Shown: piece after piece, positions 6,017 through 8,502 of the stretch
Position numbering within the stretch: position 1 is the first letter of the stretch
How the letters are laid out: each line of letters opens with the position of its first letter
Assembly (NCBI GenBank): GCA_004560915.1
Contig: SFTR01000040.1
Location: 1-8,502, forward strand
From: a bacterium
GTDB taxonomy: Bacteria > Bacillota_I > Bacilli_A > RF39 > UBA660
Length of the DNA stretch: 8,502 nucleotides
Direction: 5' to 3'
Notes under the pieces: generated by a model
Databases searched by the model: none
What the model was told of the DNA's origin: nothing
The model's input: only the letters and a program-made list of their open reading frames with translations
Made by a program: the position numbers and the translations under genes

Positions 6017-7078
6017 TTATTTCACCACAAGTCTACTTATATCATTAAATGTTACATAAAACATCAATAATATCATTAATGCAAAACCTACATAATTAAG
6101 TATTAGTTCTAACTTATCACTAGATTTTTTTCCAGTTATTTTTTCTATTAATAATATTAGTACATGTCCACCATCAAATACTGGTATAGGTATTAAATTA
6201 ATAATAGCTACGTTTATACTTAAATATGCTGTTAAGTATAACAGTGTATTAAAACCTTGTGACTTAACATTATCTACTAAAGAATATATTCCAACTGGTC
6301 CACTAAGACTCTTAACTGGAACTTCTCCAGTAAATAAATTACCTAATATTTTAAATATTGTTTTAAAGTTTGTATAGAATCCTTCAAATGCGTAAATAAC
6401 AGCATTTTTAAATCCTTTATAGTATGTAGTTCCACTTGATTGAATACCAAATACTTTTACTTCTTGTCCTTCAACTTCTTGTACATCTGGAACTAAATTA
6501 TATTCTTTAACTTCTCCATTACTTTTTTCTACTTTGAATATATATTCACTCTTTAATTTTTTAGCAGAAGCTTCAAGTAAGAAACCATCCCAAGTATCAA
6601 TTTTAACACCATTAACTTCTAGAATCTTATCTCCACTTTCAAGTCCAGCCTTTTCAGCAGCCATTCCTTCTACTACATTATGAATAACTGGTTCACTTAC
6701 AGGTCTACCATAAAATAAACCACTTACAAAGAATAAGAATATTGCTAAAAAGCAGTTAAATAATATACCATTTATAAGTACTAATAATTTTCTTCCAAAA
6801 CTTTTATTTTCAAGTACTTGATTCTTTTTAATTTTTTTATTATTAGGATCTTCTTTTTCAGCCATAGATACAAATCCACCAATAGGAAAAGCTCTAAGTG
6901 AATAAGTAGTTTCACTATTTTTAGGTTTATGTTTTAAAAGTTGAGGTCCCATTCCCATAGAGAACTCATCTATATATACTCCACCTTTTTTAGCCGCAAT
7001 AAAATGTCCAAATTCATGGACAATTATTATTACACTTAAAATTATAAATAATATTAGTAATGTTATCAAGAAATTCAT
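6017..7078 (-). CDS. rseP: RseP/RasP-type site-2 zinc metalloprotease (M50)
   Basis: 353 residues, membrane protein. Helix 1 carries the zinc motif HEFGH at 21-25 with the Glu nucleophile assistant. A membrane-reentrant beta segment (MGMGPQLLKH, RAFPIGGFVSM) follows, then a second helix near 98-120. A single PDZ domain lies at about 127-200 (VVEGMAAEKAGLESGDKILE, the carboxylate loop region), and NLIPIPVFDGGHVL holds the third zinc ligand Asp302. A last helix at about 326-345 precedes a short tail. RseP enzymes cut transmembrane segments of anti-sigma factors and signal-peptide remnants after a first site-1 cut. The protein is shorter than the roughly 420-residue B. subtilis homologue, mostly in the linker regions, but all catalytic parts are present. 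GGAGGT (7089..7084) is an excellent ribosome site 5 nt before the ATG and overlaps the cdsA stop codon, giving tight coupling. Confidence 0.95.
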   Translation of the reverse strand: MNFLITLLILFIILSVIIIVHEFGHFIAAKKGGVYIDEFSMGMGPQLLKHKPKNSETTYSLRAFPIGGFVSMAEKEDPNNKKIKKNQVLENKSFGRKLLVLINGILFNCFLAIFLFFVSGLFYGRPVSEPVIHNVVEGMAAEKAGLESGDKILEVNGVKIDTWDGFLLEASAKKLKSEYIFKVEKSNGEVKEYNLVPDVQEVEGQEVKVFGIQSSGTTYYKGFKNAVIYAFEGFYTNFKTIFKILGNLFTGEVPVKSLSGPVGIYSLVDNVKSQGFNTLLYLTAYLSINVAIINLIPIPVFDGGHVLILLIEKITGKKSSDKLELILNYVGFALMILLMFYVTFNDISRLVVK

Positions 7079-7088
7079 AAGTTACCTC

Positions 7089-7886
7089 CTAGAAGAAAGA
7101 AATAGCAAATGTAAATGCTAATATAGCAAATAATAAACTATCTACTCTATCTAATACTCCACCATGTCCTGGCATGATATTACCATAGTCTTTAACACCA
7201 TATTTTCTCTTAACTGATGAGAAGAATAAATCTCCAAATTGAGCCATAATAGATAAAAATAATGATATTAATACTATAGCTATTATATGAGCATCAACTT
7301 TAATAAATGTTAAAAAGTAAACAACTCCAATAAACGTACCAAAGAATGTACCACCTAATGCACCTTCAACTGTTTTATTAGGAGATATCTTAGGACATAA
7401 TTTAATCTTGCCTAACTTAGTACCAAAGAAATGAGCAAATGTATCAGTCATAAATGTTACCAACATAATATAAACAAAATAATCTAAGCTCATATTTCTA
7501 ATTGTTATCAAGAAATTAAATGCAGTTCCTAAAAAGAACACACCACCTAATATATAGAATGCATCATCAGCATCATATTTCTTTCTATCAGGATATAATA
7601 GCAATGGTAACAAACATAATAATATTGATAATGTTAGATATCTATAATCTATCTTAAATAAGTATGTATTATTAACTGCAGACATCATAAGTATAACAAA
7701 TGCAGCCATTGATAAACACTTAATAAGAAGTGGAATCTTCTTATCTTTCTCACGAACAGTTAAGAATTCATTAAATCCTATTACTCCTATTATGCATGCT
7801 CCTATATAAAACCAATAACCACCTAAAATCAATAATGGTACTACAATAATCAAAGCTACTATAGCACTTATCACTCTCTTTTTCAT
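7089..7886 (-). CDS. cdsA: Phosphatidate cytidylyltransferase (CDP-diglyceride synthase)
   Basis: 265 residues from the preferred ATG at 7886 (MKKRVISAIVAL). An upstream reading to 7931 adds 15 residues but would begin before the predicted transcription start. The enzyme makes CDP-diacylglycerol from phosphatidate and CTP in the membrane, the precursor of phosphatidylglycerol and cardiolipin. It has about eight membrane helices. The family signature is complete near residues 223-249: S.VKRKYGVKDYGN followed by MPGHGGVLDRVDS, containing the metal-binding Asp residues. An earlier conserved stretch, DTFAHFFGTKLGK and SPNKTVEGALGG, is also present. It is first in the operon with rseP, 10 nt ahead of it. 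In most Bacillota dxr lies between cdsA and rseP, and uppS and frr before cdsA; none is here, and cdsA has its own promoter. Confidence 0.95.
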   Translation of the reverse strand: MKKRVISAIVALIIVVPLLILGGYWFYIGACIIGVIGFNEFLTVREKDKKIPLLIKCLSMAAFVILMMSAVNNTYLFKIDYRYLTLSILLCLLPLLLYPDRKKYDADDAFYILGGVFFLGTAFNFLITIRNMSLDYFVYIMLVTFMTDTFAHFFGTKLGKIKLCPKISPNKTVEGALGGTFFGTFIGVVYFLTFIKVDAHIIAIVLISLFLSIMAQFGDLFFSSVKRKYGVKDYGNIMPGHGGVLDRVDSLLFAILAFTFAISFF

Positions 7887-7931
7887 ATACTTCACCATAA
7901 CAATTATATCACGTATAAAAGACATACACAA
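7887..7931 (-). promoter_or_regulatory. Promoter of the cdsA-rseP operon with ribosome site at the mRNA 5' end
   Basis: TTGTGT (7931..7926), a 17-base spacer, and TATAAT (7908..7903, 6 of 6) preceded by TGA, forming an extended -10. Predicted transcription start is near 7896, so the message starts with GGTGAAG (7896..7890), the Shine-Dalgarno sequence of the ATG at 7886. The leader is about 10 nt. The block ATGGTGAAGTATATGAAA (7898..7881) recurs exactly before the DUF1292 gene. Confidence 0.75.
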
Positions 7932-7934
7932 TAT

Positions 7935-7967
7935 TAAAAAAGTAATTCACTATCAAATGAATTACTT
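7935..7967 (-). terminator. Intrinsic terminator of the BspA-like gene
   Basis: On the minus strand AAGTAATTCA (7967..7958), an 8-base loop, TGAATTACTT (7949..7940), then a T-run to 7935. A perfect 10-bp stem lies 5 bases after the TAA stop, separating this gene from the cdsA operon. Confidence 0.85.
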
Positions 7968-7972
7968 ATATA

Positions 7973-8502
7973 TTAATTAGTTTTTAATGTAAAGTATCCA
8001 GGACTACTAGTTCCTCCATCTACTCTAGCATATGTTTTGTCAACGTACGAACTATTATATACAGTACCAGCACCACCTACAAGTTTAGTTGAATTAGTAA
8101 ACATGTTTGTGCTACTACTTACTTTATCAGTAATGAACTTATTGCCAACATATACAGTCGTTAGATTAGGACACCAATAAAACATACTACTCATATCAGT
8201 AACATTAGATGTATCAAAACTACTTACATCTAATGTAGATGCTTTGGTATTATAAAACATACCTGACATGTTAGTTACATTACTTGTATCAAAATTGCTT
8301 ACATCTAACGTTGTGGCTTTTGAACCATAAAACATATAACTCATACTTGTTACTTTGCTTGTATCAAAATTACTTACGTCTAATGTTGTAGCTTTACTAC
8401 CTGAAAACATATTACTCATATTAGTAACCTTACTAGTGTCAAAGTTACCTATATCTAATGTAGTAGCACTACTTTTCGAAAACATACCACTCATACCAGT
8501 AA
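7973..8502 (-). CDS. BspA-like (DUF285) surface repeat protein, C-terminal part
   Basis: The frame is open to the right edge of the window (residues TG precede the first ATG at 8494 and fit the repeat), so the start lies outside; 176 codons are visible. Four 25-residue repeats of the type 'MSxMFxxxKATTLDVSNFDTSxVTN' (8494..8195) are followed by a diverged capping repeat (MSSMFYWCPNLTTVYVGNKF) and a conserved closing segment, KLVGGAGTVYNSSYVDKTY through DGGTSSPGYFTLK. This is the usual end of BspA-type leucine-rich proteins in gut Bacillota, which are secreted or cell-wall proteins used in adhesion. The protein ends KTN with no LPXTG motif, hydrophobic anchor or basic tail, so anchoring, if any, is N-terminal or non-covalent. 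Signal peptide not visible. Its own terminator follows. Confidence 0.88.
   Translation of the reverse strand, partial: TGMSGMFSKSSATTLDIGNFDTSKVTNMSNMFSGSKATTLDVSNFDTSKVTSMSYMFYGSKATTLDVSNFDTSNVTNMSGMFYNTKASTLDVSSFDTSNVTDMSSMFYWCPNLTTVYVGNKFITDKVSSSTNMFTNSTKLVGGAGTVYNSSYVDKTYARVDGGTSSPGYFTLKTN
8195..8494 (-). repeat. Four tandem 75-base repeats within the BspA-like gene
   Basis: In-frame units of 75 bases (25 codons) at 8494..8420, 8419..8345, 8344..8270 and 8269..8195. They share the codons for MF, TLD, NFDTS (SFDTS in the last) and VT. Units 2 and 3 are the most alike, differing mainly at the residues after MS and MF; the DNA is similar enough for recombination to change copy number. The array probably continues past the window edge. 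Confidence 0.85.

Noticed and set aside
7887..7931. Upstream ATG at 7931 as the start of cdsA
   Set aside because: The added 15 residues are encoded across the TATAAT promoter; the family start MKKR at 7886 has a ribosome site.
8195..8494. CRISPR-like or satellite array
   Set aside because: The period is an exact 75 bases in a coding frame with protein-level DUF285 consensus and no unique spacers.
1..8502. Possible use of TGA as tryptophan, suggested by AT-richness and by no gene in the window ending in TGA
   Set aside because: Trp is encoded by TGG throughout, the ORFs reach family-typical lengths under the standard code, and with only nine visible stops the absence of TGA is not decisive.

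Overview
The window is a stretch of a low-GC (roughly a quarter G+C by eye) Gram-positive-type genome. The evidence is AT-rich codon use (Arg almost always AGA), GGAGG-type ribosome sites inside operons, intrinsic terminators, a YfhO-family membrane protein, a DUF1292 protein, a RecD2-type helicase and a BspA-like (DUF285) surface repeat protein. This fits Bacillota, plausibly an uncultured gut Bacilli/RF39-like lineage, but the taxon is inference. Every identifiable stop codon is TAA or TAG and Trp is read from TGG, so the standard bacterial code applies.

Layout, left to right. 209..1 (-) is the 5' end of recD2, cut by the window edge. 2773..266 (-) is a large YfhO-family GT-C-like membrane protein. 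2976..2846 (-) is a tiny membrane-protein gene that appears frameshifted and ends in a terminator. 3080..4650 (+) is a two-gene unit: a DUF1292 protein whose stop overlaps the start of a membrane-anchored lytic-transglycosylase-like protein with an unusual cytoplasmic coiled-coil N-terminus. A bidirectional terminator separates it from a 100-residue unknown protein (4984..4682, -), which lies just downstream of tRNA-Arg(CCT) (5092..5016, -). 7886..5132 (-) is a four-gene operon, cdsA, rseP, an unknown 123-residue protein and a small HD-domain phosphohydrolase, closed by a terminator. 8502..7973 (-) is the C-terminal part of a BspA-like protein with 25-residue tandem repeats and its own terminator.

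Functionally most genes concern the envelope: phospholipid precursor synthesis (CdsA), intramembrane proteolysis (RseP), cell-wall cleavage (SLT-like protein), likely polymer glycosylation (YfhO) and surface display (BspA-like). Two things stand out. First, the predicted promoters, mostly extended -10 (TGnTAnnnT-like), sit so close to the start codons that the predicted mRNAs have leaders of about 0 to 12 nt, and two unrelated genes (cdsA and the DUF1292 gene) share an 18-base promoter-leader block. Second, the DUF1292/SLT pair and the two unknown genes around rseP are uncharacterised. I found no strong evidence of a defence system, mobile element or CRISPR array.
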